A DNA stretch of 9,973 nucleotides, taken from positions 1 through 9,973 of the forward strand of contig CAIRSV010000273.1 of the NCBI GenBank assembly GCA_903881265.1, in the 5' to 3' direction. Within the stretch, counting starts at the first letter, position 1. Each line of letters starts with the position of its first letter. The notes beneath the pieces are model-generated. The model saw only the letters and a list, made by a program, of their open reading frames with translations, searched no databases and was not told where the DNA came from. The stretch is from an uncultured Bacteroidota bacterium (lineage in GTDB: Bacteria > Bacteroidota > Bacteroidia > Chitinophagales > Chitinophagaceae). The position numbers and the translations under genes are program-made. Shown here piece by piece: positions 1-6,048 of this stretch.

Positions 1-228
1 TATATCGAATATGGCATCGCTCAACTTGGCGCACTAGCTATGTGGAAAGAATATAAAAAAGATCCAGAACAAACACTCGACAATTATATGCTTGCGCTCA
101 GCAAAGGGTATACCATCACCTTAAAAGAACTATACAAAACAGCTGGCATCGTATTCGATTTTTCAGATGAGAATGTACACGAGTTAAGCCGCTTTGTTTC
201 GCATGAAATGAGAGCGATACTGATGTAG
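1..228 (+). CDS. M3-family oligoendopeptidase, C-terminal fragment
   Basis: The frame is open from the first base of the window and ends in TAG, giving the last 75 residues of a longer protein. The segment opens with YIEYGIAQLGALAMW and continues with an LSKGYTITLKELYKTAGIVFDF stretch, interrupted here only for comparison: this is the usual C-terminal helical end of oligoendopeptidase F-like proteins of peptidase family M3. Those enzymes are cytoplasmic zinc metallopeptidases that cut short peptides. The HExxH zinc site lies upstream, outside the window, so catalytic competence cannot be judged. The Met at 40 is internal, not the start. No obvious terminator follows; a 113-nt gap leads to the co-oriented crotonase gene. 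The assignment rests on remembered family resemblance of the tail only. Confidence 0.8.
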   Translation, partial: YIEYGIAQLGALAMWKEYKKDPEQTLDNYMLALSKGYTITLKELYKTAGIVFDFSDENVHELSRFVSHEMRAILM

Positions 229-312
229 CAAACAAGCTTGATACACGCCCACAACAACATCTATACTAGACAATAAGTACGCTACAAAATTTCATCGAAG
301 CACGTGAAGCAT

Positions 313-320
313 TATATTTA
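313..320 (+). promoter_or_regulatory. Possible Bacteroidota -7 element upstream of the crotonase gene
   Basis: TATATTTA matches the Bacteroidota -7 consensus TAnnTTTG at all but the last base and lies about 21 nt before the ATG at 342. A TTTC at 290-293, 19 nt upstream, could stand in for the -33 TTTG element. Both halves are imperfect, so this is a tentative call. Confidence 0.3.
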
Positions 321-341
321 CAACCCTAAAATACGCACATT

Positions 342-1109
342 ATGACGGATCATTTAAATGGCTATGTCAACACCGAATTACATCATGGCATTGCAACCAT
401 CGAATTTTTTCATCCGGCCAGTAATTCATTACCTGGCAATATCTTACACAGCTTGGCTGACGCCATTGATAAAGCAGGGCAAGACAAACAAGCAACGGTC
501 ATCGTACTTCGTTCAGCAGGCGAAAGTGCCTTTTGCGCCGGAGCGAGTTTTGATGAACTGATCGCAATCAGCAATGAAGACGACGGAAAAAAATTCTTTC
601 TCGGTTTTGCAATGGTTATCAATGCCATTCGTAAGGCGCCTAAATTTGTGATAGGTCGCGTACAAGGCAAAGCCGTTGGTGGTGGCGTAGGATTGGCGTC
701 AGCGTGCGATTATACGATGGCAACTGAACATGCGTCTGTCAAATTAAGCGAGCTCGCCGTAGGTATCGGACCATTTGTGGTGGGGCCTGCAGTCGAGCGA
801 AAAATGGGCACGTCAAGCTTCTCGCAGTTGGCAATCAATGCCACTGAATGGCGCAGTGCCGATTGGGCTAAGCAACATTCGTTATATACCGAAATCTATA
901 AGACTAGCGCAGAATTAGATGAGGCCATACAGCGTTTAGCCAATACGCTTTCGCAAAGTAATCCGGAGGCAATGGCCATGCTAAAAAAAGTATGTTGGAA
1001 AGGAACCGAACACTGGGATACCTTATTAGATGAACGCGCAGGCATGAGCGGCAAACTTGTTATAAGCGACTTTACGAAACTTGCGATTGAGAAATTTAAG
1101 AAAAAATAA
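342..1109 (+). CDS. Enoyl-CoA hydratase/isomerase (crotonase) family protein
   Basis: A 255-residue cytoplasmic protein of normal length for the crotonase superfamily, which acts on acyl-CoA thioesters. The two oxyanion-hole segments are visible: FCAGASF (about 64-70) and GKAVGGGVG (109-117), followed by an ACDY stretch. Glu137 in SELAVGIG matches the first catalytic glutamate of enoyl-CoA hydratases (Glu144 of the rat enzyme). The position of the second glutamate (rat Glu164) falls in SQLAINA near residue 163 and carries no acid in my hand alignment, so isomerase or another crotonase reaction is as likely as hydration. Close relatives in Bacteroidota often accompany phenylacetate genes, and paaA lies 8 kb downstream, but no direct operon link exists here. 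Start: the ATG at 342 is the first in frame, without a Shine-Dalgarno sequence. The stop is 7 nt from the convergent DUF4197 stop. Confidence 0.88.
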   Translation: MTDHLNGYVNTELHHGIATIEFFHPASNSLPGNILHSLADAIDKAGQDKQATVIVLRSAGESAFCAGASFDELIAISNEDDGKKFFLGFAMVINAIRKAPKFVIGRVQGKAVGGGVGLASACDYTMATEHASVKLSELAVGIGPFVVGPAVERKMGTSSFSQLAINATEWRSADWAKQHSLYTEIYKTSAELDEAIQRLANTLSQSNPEAMAMLKKVCWKGTEHWDTLLDERAGMSGKLVISDFTKLAIEKFKKK

Positions 1110-1116
1110 TCCGAGA

Positions 1117-1890
1117 CTACTTCCTGCCGAAAACCTTTTGTAATAATCCTGTCACTTGCGCGGCAGGATTTTTTCGTATGTTGGCTTCTTCTTCAGCCAC
1201 CGAAATGAACAAACCATTCAAGGCTCTTTCTGTTACATACGCTGTCAAATCTGTATTGACTTTCTTTTTAGTGATTGGAAGTTTATTATAGGTTTTAAAC
1301 ACTTCATTCCAATAGGTTGTTGCATTGACCTTACGCAATGAACTTTCAATAACCGGACGAAAAGCACTTGTTAAGGAAGCAGTCGTTGTTCGCTTTAAAA
1401 ATTCTGTTGCTGCATTATTTTCGCCACGTAATATATTGACACCATCCGTAATCGACATAGCCATAATCGCATTGGCAAAAATTGGAATGGCTTTCCCAGA
1501 GGCATCTTCAGCCGCTCTATTCAAACTCATAATTAGCTTATCGCACAGACTATTGAATCCAAAAGAACGTAAGGTACTTTCTATATTTTTTACGTCTTGA
1601 GGTAAGGCAATTTTTACCAATTGATTGCTAAAAAAACCATTCGTTGTATTGAGTTTTGCCGATGCATTTTTCGTTCCGACATTCAAGGCTTCTTTTAATC
1701 CATTGACAATATCGGCATTGGATAAATTCGTACCAAGTAATCCGCTGCCCGTTGTTTTAGCCGCAGTAGGATTAGTTTGTTTCGGACCTTGCATCACCTT
1801 ATCGGCTTTCTTAATGAGTTGGTTTAAACTCTGTGCGCGCCCTGTCATCGCTGATGCGATAATCAATATGGCTAGTAGTACGTTTTTCAT
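1117..1890 (-). CDS. Secreted DUF4197 domain-containing protein
   Basis: A 257-residue protein with an N-terminal signal peptide of about 20 residues (hydrophobic LLAILIIASAM, then GRAQ as a likely cleavage region), so it is exported, probably to the periplasm. A low-complexity linker to about residue 50 precedes a DUF4197 domain filling the rest. Recognisable conserved pieces are LSNADIVNGLKEALNVGT, SLNRAAEDASGKAIPIF, FRPVIESSLRKVNATTYWN and the near-terminal TDLTAYVTERALNGLF. The domain is predicted helical; its biochemical function is unknown. No lipobox cysteine is present. Start: the ATG at 1890 gives a clean signal peptide and sits 14 nt below a -7-like TATATTTG. It is convergent with the crotonase gene with only 7 nt between stops, and appears to be a single-gene unit. 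Confidence 0.87.
   Translation of the reverse strand: MKNVLLAILIIASAMTGRAQSLNQLIKKADKVMQGPKQTNPTAAKTTGSGLLGTNLSNADIVNGLKEALNVGTKNASAKLNTTNGFFSNQLVKIALPQDVKNIESTLRSFGFNSLCDKLIMSLNRAAEDASGKAIPIFANAIMAMSITDGVNILRGENNAATEFLKRTTTASLTSAFRPVIESSLRKVNATTYWNEVFKTYNKLPITKKKVNTDLTAYVTERALNGLFISVAEEEANIRKNPAAQVTGLLQKVFGRK
1145..1174 (+). terminator. Possible intrinsic terminator for the crotonase gene, inside the convergent CDS
   Basis: AATCCTG (1145-1151) and CAGGATT (1164-1170) form a stem that can extend by a T-G and a C-G pair. It is followed directly by a run of T to 1174 on the plus strand. It starts 36 nt after the crotonase stop, where a terminator is expected, yet lies within the last codons of the DUF4197 gene read on the other strand. 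It could be fortuitous. Confidence 0.42.
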
Positions 1891-1903
1891 TGTATTGTTT
1901 TTT

Positions 1904-1911
1904 CAAATATA
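1904..1911 (-). promoter_or_regulatory. Bacteroidota -7 promoter element of the DUF4197 gene
   Basis: On the minus strand this reads TATATTTG, an exact match to the TAnnTTTG -7 consensus, ending 13 nt before the ATG. No good TTTG -33 element was seen at the expected spacing, so the call rests on the -7 element and its position. Confidence 0.45.
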
Positions 1912-2091
1912 ATCTTCGCAAGGCTCCACCCACGTTAATAAGTTATAAAATTTCACGCAGTTGCATTGATTACCAATCAACCGACAAGCTTACCATGCAC
2001 GCACATTGCAATTGTGCTAAGAAATTGGATGCGTACAAAAAGAAATGCATAGCCATCGCATTCAAGCTTCAAGCGCCTTGAAAAAATTTAT
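1912..2091. other. Intergenic stretch between divergent genes
   Basis: About 180 nt between the DUF4197 promoter and the beta-barrel gene. It holds a short hairpin (GCACA 2001-2005, TGTGC 2013-2017) and a 28-codon open frame (1995-2081, three Cys, Lys-rich) with no supporting start signal. I see no RNA gene or clear operator in it. Confidence 0.3.
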
Positions 2092-2099
2092 TACCTTGC
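2092..2099 (+). promoter_or_regulatory. Weak -7-like element upstream of the beta-barrel gene
   Basis: TACCTTGC resembles the TAnnTTTG element with one T missing and lies 16 nt before the ATG at 2116. No -33 partner is evident. The position is right for a short leader, but the match is poor. Confidence 0.25.
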
Positions 2100-2115
2100 G
2101 GGATAAGTTTATTTC

Positions 2116-2787
2116 ATGAAGAAATATGTAGCTAGCATATTGATCGTATTCGTATTCACATTTGGCTTATCCGCAACAGATAAAACCACAGGGAGAATGC
2201 ATACATCCAATATCCATAAAGGTAATTTTATCATTTCATACGGTTACGGATTTCCGAGTACAATCAGGGTGTATTTGAAAAATAAAACCGACCGAAATCA
2301 ATTATCAGTGAAAGGCAAGGGCCCATTTATACTAAAGGGCGAATATATGATTACCAATAAATTGAGTGTGGGTATCAATGCGGCTTACAACAGTACGCAA
2401 CTATCATGGATGGATGATGGTTATGACCCTGCCATCCTTGGAAACAGGCCTTATGAATATGGCATCAAAGCCACAGAGTTTTCCGGCACAATTCGGGGAA
2501 ACTACCATTTCAAGTGCACGAAAAAATTTGATTGGTATGCTGGCATCGGATTAGGATATGCAAAAATAAAACTACAAACCTATACCTTAGCGCCCTATAA
2601 TCAATTCTCAGTTAACTACAGTTTTCCCAGACCATACACCTTTGATATCACAGCAGGTTCTCGCTTTTTTTTGACTTCACATATTGGGATGTTTGCCGAA
2701 GTAGGTGTCGGAAAAGCCTGGCTGTTGTTTAATAAATATTTTGTTCCTGAAGCAGTCGTTCAAGGTGGGCTCATCATCAAATTATAA
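2116..2787 (+). CDS. Putative outer-membrane beta-barrel protein
   Basis: A 223-residue exported protein of no specific recognised family. Residues 1-20 form a signal peptide (KKY, then a hydrophobic SILIVFVFTFGLSA). The mature part is rich in aromatic and glycine residues in alternating patterns typical of small porin-like barrels: NFIISYGYGFPS near 37-48, KLSVGINAAYNST at 82-94, EFSGTIRGNYHFK at 121-133, DWYAGIGLGYAKI at 139-151 and GMFAEVGVGKAW at 191-202. It ends in hydrophobic GGLIIKL without the common terminal Phe. Length and layout fit the 8-stranded outer-membrane barrel class seen widely in Bacteroidota, whose roles vary; no substrate can be assigned. It stands alone, converging with the lipoprotein gene across a hairpin. 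Start: only this ATG gives an N-terminal signal peptide. Confidence 0.72.
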   Translation: MKKYVASILIVFVFTFGLSATDKTTGRMHTSNIHKGNFIISYGYGFPSTIRVYLKNKTDRNQLSVKGKGPFILKGEYMITNKLSVGINAAYNSTQLSWMDDGYDPAILGNRPYEYGIKATEFSGTIRGNYHFKCTKKFDWYAGIGLGYAKIKLQTYTLAPYNQFSVNYSFPRPYTFDITAGSRFFLTSHIGMFAEVGVGKAWLLFNKYFVPEAVVQGGLIIKL

Positions 2788-2794
2788 TTGACCT

Positions 2795-2826
2795 AAAAAA
2801 AAGTGCCTGTATGAACAGACACTTTC
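2795..2826. terminator. Bidirectional intrinsic terminator between beta-barrel and lipoprotein genes
   Basis: AAAGTG-C-CTGT and ACAG-A-CACTTT (2800-2825) pair around an ATGA loop with a single C/A mismatch. On the minus strand the hairpin is followed by eight U (complement of A 2795-2802), a good terminator for the lipoprotein gene. On the plus strand the tail is only TTT then C, so it is weaker for the beta-barrel gene. Confidence 0.65.
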
Positions 2827-2850
2827 TTCATTCATTCATAAACAATCACA

Positions 2851-3414
2851 TCAATTTCCGTCAGCCACAACTTTAAACGAGAAATTTGAAATAAAATTTG
2901 AACCGGCAAGTACTTTTTCATTTGCCTTGGTATTGAACTTCAACGTTACCTGCATGTAAGGCGAATAGAATAAGTCTTTAATATCTGTTTGTATGATATC
3001 AAAATCAATGCTTTTTGCATTTGCCGGAATACCCTTCTTATAGGCCACTAATACTGGATTGGTTCCGCCATACGTATCGACATATATCTTAACTGAATCA
3101 TCCACAAAATTCAATGTCTGCGCAGTTGCGTTATCAACTAACACATTCATTTTTTCTGCGGTTAATGTTTTTATTTTTGATTTTGAAATACCGCCCGCAT
3201 ATGTATTTAAATACGCATCAACCTGCGTAGCGAATGTATCAGTGATTTCGATTGGCAAAGAGATTACGTTGAATGGTGTATCGATTGCAGGCAGCACTTT
3301 GGCTTTTGTATAAGGGATGACAACTGTAATATCTGGCTTGCTTTTCTTTTTACATGACGACACGCTACTGATGGCGATTACAGCAATGAATAAGACTGAA
3401 ATAATTCTGTTCAT
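2851..3414 (-). CDS. Hypothetical lipoprotein
   Basis: A 187-residue protein with a type II signal peptide: a hydrophobic stretch from residue 4 to 17, then lipobox VSSC with Cys21 as the acylated residue. Cys21 is followed by KKKSK, a positively charged start of the mature chain. This lacks the acidic surface-export signal described for some Bacteroidota lipoproteins, so a periplasm-facing location is my guess. The remaining roughly 165 residues look like an extended beta-rich domain (alternating hydrophobics such as SVKIYVDTYG and YMQVTLKFNT) with no motif I recognise. No other Cys is present. It is transcribed divergently from the secreted protein at 3540 and terminates at the shared hairpin near 2800. 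Start: the ATG at 3414 gives the complete signal peptide; the leader is A-rich with no Shine-Dalgarno sequence. Confidence 0.75.
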   Translation of the reverse strand: MNRIISVLFIAVIAISSVSSCKKKSKPDITVVIPYTKAKVLPAIDTPFNVISLPIEITDTFATQVDAYLNTYAGGISKSKIKTLTAEKMNVLVDNATAQTLNFVDDSVKIYVDTYGGTNPVLVAYKKGIPANAKSIDFDIIQTDIKDLFYSPYMQVTLKFNTKANEKVLAGSNFISNFSFKVVADGN

Positions 3415-3460
3415 TTTATTTTTTGTTTAAATAGTTAAGTGAGATTTTTTCTTATCGGGG

Positions 3461-3468
3461 GCAAAATA
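3461..3468 (-). promoter_or_regulatory. -7-like element of the lipoprotein gene
   Basis: On the minus strand this reads TATTTTGC, one base short of TAnnTTTG(C), 46 nt upstream of the lipoprotein ATG. No convincing -33 element was found. Confidence 0.3.
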
Positions 3469-3511
3469 GATAATTCTTCTCCATTTTACTACCACATGAC
3501 GATGGAATGTA

Positions 3512-3519
3512 TATATTTG
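3512..3519 (+). promoter_or_regulatory. Bacteroidota -7 promoter element of the secreted protein at 3540
   Basis: TATATTTG is an exact TAnnTTTG match 20 nt before the ATG at 3540, implying a very short leader. No clean -33 TTTG was seen; a TTTT at 3484-3487 is somewhat too far. Confidence 0.45.
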
Positions 3520-3539
3520 TTAGATAATTTTTCAAAAAT

Positions 3540-4109
3540 ATGAAAAAAGGCGTTTTGTTTCTGGTCTTCTCGTTGATATGTTCACTTGCCTTTGCGCAGG
3601 ACACGTATACCATAGGGTATGATAAAATCGATATCGATGTCGTTGACCCTAATTTCTTTTCTGAATATCAATTGCCCGGACAACCTTCGCTTTGCGGCAT
3701 CTACGATCAAGCGTCAGCGACTTTTTATACCTGCGATAAACAGACTTACCGCTATATCGACGAAGATAATATTCAGCACACAGGTAAAGAATGCTGCACC
3801 CATATTGATTTTGACCCTGCTGTCTATTATGGCACACTGACGCTTAATGGTATCATTGATTCCATTGAATGGGATTCATTGATTATTCATTTTATTACTG
3901 ATAAAGCCCGCTTGGTGATTAAAACCGATGAGCGTGAAATCGATCATTTATATGAAAAGTTTTATAAAAAGGAACGCCTTGGCAAACTCAACATCAAGCT
4001 TTGTTTAAAAAGCTACGACACACCAAAGGAAGATCAGTTGAGCTACAATAAAAACACCGAAAAGAAAGTAAAACCTAAACGTAACCTGGTACGAATACTC
4101 CGCTGGTAA
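3540..4109 (+). CDS. Secreted protein of unknown function with five mature cysteines
   Basis: A 189-residue protein with a clear signal peptide (MKKGVLFLVF, hydrophobic core to about 17, cleavage likely after AFAQ). I do not recognise the family. The mature chain has Cys52, Cys65, the adjacent pair Cys85-Cys86 and Cys155, which might form disulfides or hold a metal. The N-terminal half is acidic and Tyr-rich (GYDKIDIDVVDPNFF); the middle is probably beta (YYGTLTLNGIIDSIEW, SLIIHFITDKARLVIKT); a helical stretch follows, and the C-terminus is strongly basic (KKVKPKRNLVRILRW), possibly binding membrane, polysaccharide or a partner. There is no lipobox and no type IX sorting domain. It is divergent from a lipoprotein and followed at once by the heptamer inverted repeat. 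Start: the ATG at 3540 gives the signal peptide. Confidence 0.7.
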   Translation: MKKGVLFLVFSLICSLAFAQDTYTIGYDKIDIDVVDPNFFSEYQLPGQPSLCGIYDQASATFYTCDKQTYRYIDEDNIQHTGKECCTHIDFDPAVYYGTLTLNGIIDSIEWDSLIIHFITDKARLVIKTDEREIDHLYEKFYKKERLGKLNIKLCLKSYDTPKEDQLSYNKNTEKKVKPKRNLVRILRW

Positions 4110-4113
4110 ACAG

Positions 4114-4250
4114 GCATAAGGCGAAAGTCATAAGGAATAAGAAATGCAGCGTTATAAAGTTTGTTTTTCGACTCTCTTCGGCAACATTGGTAAACTTTTG
4201 TTCCTTTACTCTCCCCTTACGCCCTATTCCTTACGCCTTACCCCTTATAC
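4114..4250. repeat. Inverted repeat with heptamer-based arms (MITE-like or REP-like candidate)
   Basis: The left arm (4114-4141) and the right arm (4223-4250, reverse complement) match at 22 of 28 positions by hand count, with 81 nt between them. Both arms are built of degenerate 7-bp units RTAAGGN. Left, plus strand: ATAAGGC, GAAAGTC, ATAAGGA, ATAAGAA (4116-4143). Right, minus strand: ATAAGGG, GTAAGGC, GTAAGGA, ATAGGGC, GTAAGGG (4248 down to 4214). The element fills the whole gap between the secreted protein and tsaD, touching the tsaD start codon. The centre has no open frame or promoter I recognise. It could be a small non-autonomous mobile element, a REP-like repeat, or a folded leader of tsaD. 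Confidence 0.6.
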
Positions 4251-5261
4251 ATGCCTTCTCCAATAAGACTCTTAGCTATCGAAAGTTCGTGTGATGAAAC
4301 AAGCGCTGCCATTTTAGAAGACGGCAACATACTATCTAATGTCATCTATACGCAATCTGTGCACGAAAAGTATGGCGGCGTTGTTCCTGAAGAGGCTTCA
4401 AGATTACACATAAAACATATCGTACCTGTTGTGGAAGAAGCGTTTCAGCAAAGCGGCATTTCAAAACATGATATCAATGCAGTGGCTTACACACAATGCC
4501 CCGGCCTAATTGGGTCGTTGCTCGTTGGTGGTGGATTCGCAAAATCGTTTGCACAAGCAATGGGCATACCCACGATTGCCGTCAATCATATGCAAGCCCA
4601 TGTATTATCAAACCTGATTGCTGATACAAAACCGTCCTTTCCTTTTTTATGTCTCACTGTCAGTGGTGGGCATACGCAAATCGTTCAATGCAATGCACCG
4701 CTTGATATGGTGGTACTTGGCGAAACATTAGACGATGCCGCTGGCGAGGCGTTCGACAAATCGGCTAAAATGCTGGGGCTTCCTTATCCAGGTGGGCCCT
4801 TGATAGACAAATACGCGCAACTCGGCAATCCCACAGCGTTTACGTTTGCCAAGCCTATTATCGAAGGGTATGGATTCAGTTTCTCTGGCGTAAAAACCTC
4901 TATCCTTTATTTCTTGCAGGCTGAAAAAAAGAAAGACGAACACTTCATTGAAAAAAACTTGAATGATTTATGTGCGTCGATTCAATATACCATCATCACT
5001 ATCTTACTTAAAAAATTAATAAAGGCCAGTAAGGAAACCGGCATCAAGGACATTTGTATTGCAGGCGGTGTGAGTGCCAACAGCGGTTTACGAAAAGCGA
5101 TTCAAGAAAATGCTGTTAAACAGAATTGGAATTACTTCATTCCTAAATTTGAATATTGCACCGACAATGCGGCGATGATTGCCATTACCGGATATTACAA
5201 ATACCTGAATAATGAATTTGCAGATATGAAAGAAACAGCAAGCGCACGAAGTAGTTTTTAA
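4251..5261 (+). CDS. tsaD: tRNA N6-adenosine threonylcarbamoyltransferase TsaD
   Basis: TsaD (Kae1/YgjD family) transfers the threonylcarbamoyl group from threonylcarbamoyl-AMP to A37 of ANN-decoding tRNAs, making t6A, with TsaB and TsaE as partners in the cytoplasm. The protein is 336 residues, the usual bacterial length. Visible marks: N-terminal LAIESSCDETSAAIL of the ASKHA fold; GGVVPEEASRLH near 42-53; the metal-binding NHMQAH with His113 and His117; SGGHT at 138-142; GETLDDAAGEAFDK at 157-170 near the nucleotide site; AGGVSANSGLR at 271-281; and CTDNAAM with Asp305 as third metal ligand. All key residues are intact. The ATG at 4251 gives the standard N-terminus and directly adjoins the inverted repeat; no Shine-Dalgarno sequence is present. 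It is followed 43 nt later by a TrmN6-like gene, probably co-transcribed. TsaB and TsaE are not in the window. Confidence 0.97.
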   Translation: MPSPIRLLAIESSCDETSAAILEDGNILSNVIYTQSVHEKYGGVVPEEASRLHIKHIVPVVEEAFQQSGISKHDINAVAYTQCPGLIGSLLVGGGFAKSFAQAMGIPTIAVNHMQAHVLSNLIADTKPSFPFLCLTVSGGHTQIVQCNAPLDMVVLGETLDDAAGEAFDKSAKMLGLPYPGGPLIDKYAQLGNPTAFTFAKPIIEGYGFSFSGVKTSILYFLQAEKKKDEHFIEKNLNDLCASIQYTIITILLKKLIKASKETGIKDICIAGGVSANSGLRKAIQENAVKQNWNYFIPKFEYCTDNAAMIAITGYYKYLNNEFADMKETASARSSF

Positions 5262-5304
5262 GTTGTCATGCCAACAATGCCGTATCAATTTCCTGATCAT
5301 CGCT

Positions 5305-5994
5305 ATGAGTTTCCAATTCAAACAATTCTTGATTCAACAACATAAGTGCGCACAAAAGGTGAGCGAAGTGGCCTGTATACAAGGCGCTTGGACAACCCTT
5401 CCATCATCTTGCAAACGCGTGTTGGATATTGGCAGCGGTACCGGTTTATTATCGTTGATGCTTGCACAGCGATTTGATGTCATCATCGATGCGATTGAAA
5501 TTGATGAAGAAACCTTCCATCAAGGAAACGAAAATATACAGCATTCGCCCTTCAGCGATAAAATCAATCCGATGCTTGGCGACGTAAACACATTCCACGT
5601 TGACACCACCTATGATTTCATTATTACAAATCCGCCTTTTTTTGAAAAACAACTTCAAGCCGATAGTGTGAAAGGCAATATTGCCAAACATTCTTCCGCA
5701 TTAACGTTGCTTGCATTAATTAAAAAAATTGACGAGCTCTTGGCTGATAACGGACAATTTTCCATCCTGTTTCCATGTGATAGAAAAGATGAACTTGAAA
5801 AGACGTGCACAACCTTTTCGTTTTACCCAATATCCTATCTTTTCATCAAACATTCTGTATCGCACCTACCCAAAGTAATGGTTGCGCTTTTTGGAAGAAA
5901 TGAAATGGTCGTTCAAGAAGAGGAATGCATCATCAAAGAAAACGGCATGTATACCGAACAAATGAAGCAATTAACAGCCGCCTATTATCTATAA
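5305..5994 (+). CDS. trmN6: tRNA1(Val) (adenine(37)-N6)-methyltransferase, TrmN6/YfiC-like
   Basis: A 229-residue SAM-dependent methyltransferase predicted to make m6A at position 37 of tRNA-Val. Motif I, VLDIGSGTGLLSLML (39-53), binds SAM; an acidic loop follows at AIEIDEET (63-70); and the catalytic NPPF of N6-adenine methyltransferases is at 109-112. The N-terminal FQFKQFLIQQHKCAQKVSEVACIQGAW is split between RNA-facing helix and the lead-in to motif I and resembles YfiC proteins (compare FKQF and the QGAW end). The open frame begins earlier at 5263, but I chose the ATG at 5305 because relatives start just before the F-x-FKQF stretch and the 14 extra residues look unlike the family. It lies 43 nt behind tsaD on the same strand, likely in one transcript, and ends at a strong terminator. 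Exact tRNA target is inferred from family. Confidence 0.88.
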   Translation: MSFQFKQFLIQQHKCAQKVSEVACIQGAWTTLPSSCKRVLDIGSGTGLLSLMLAQRFDVIIDAIEIDEETFHQGNENIQHSPFSDKINPMLGDVNTFHVDTTYDFIITNPPFFEKQLQADSVKGNIAKHSSALTLLALIKKIDELLADNGQFSILFPCDRKDELEKTCTTFSFYPISYLFIKHSVSHLPKVMVALFGRNEMVVQEEECIIKENGMYTEQMKQLTAAYYL

Positions 5995-6026
5995 AAAAAT
6001 CCCGACCAAATGGCCGGGATTTTTTT
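5993..6026. terminator. Strong bidirectional intrinsic terminator
   Basis: ATCCCG (5999-6004) pairs with CGGGAT (6015-6020), with an inner CC/GG helix around a small A-rich loop. The hairpin is flanked by an A tract (5993-5999) and seven T (6020-6026), so it works in both directions. It serves the tsaD/trmN6-like unit and the convergent rpsA gene. Confidence 0.9.
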
Positions 6027-6048
6027 ATCTGTTAGAATGAAGTTGCGA

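Noticed and set aside
1325..1912. Two plus-strand open frames opposite the DUF4197 gene
   Set aside because: Antisense shadows of a recognised, signal-peptide-bearing gene.
4114..4250. Reading the inverted repeat as an ordinary rho-independent terminator
   Set aside because: The arms are 81 nt apart and no T tract follows the right arm; it is better described as a repeat element.
5263..5304. Upstream ATG extending the TrmN6-like protein by 14 residues
   Set aside because: The extension does not resemble the family N-terminus, whereas the ATG at 5305 starts just before the conserved FKQF segment.
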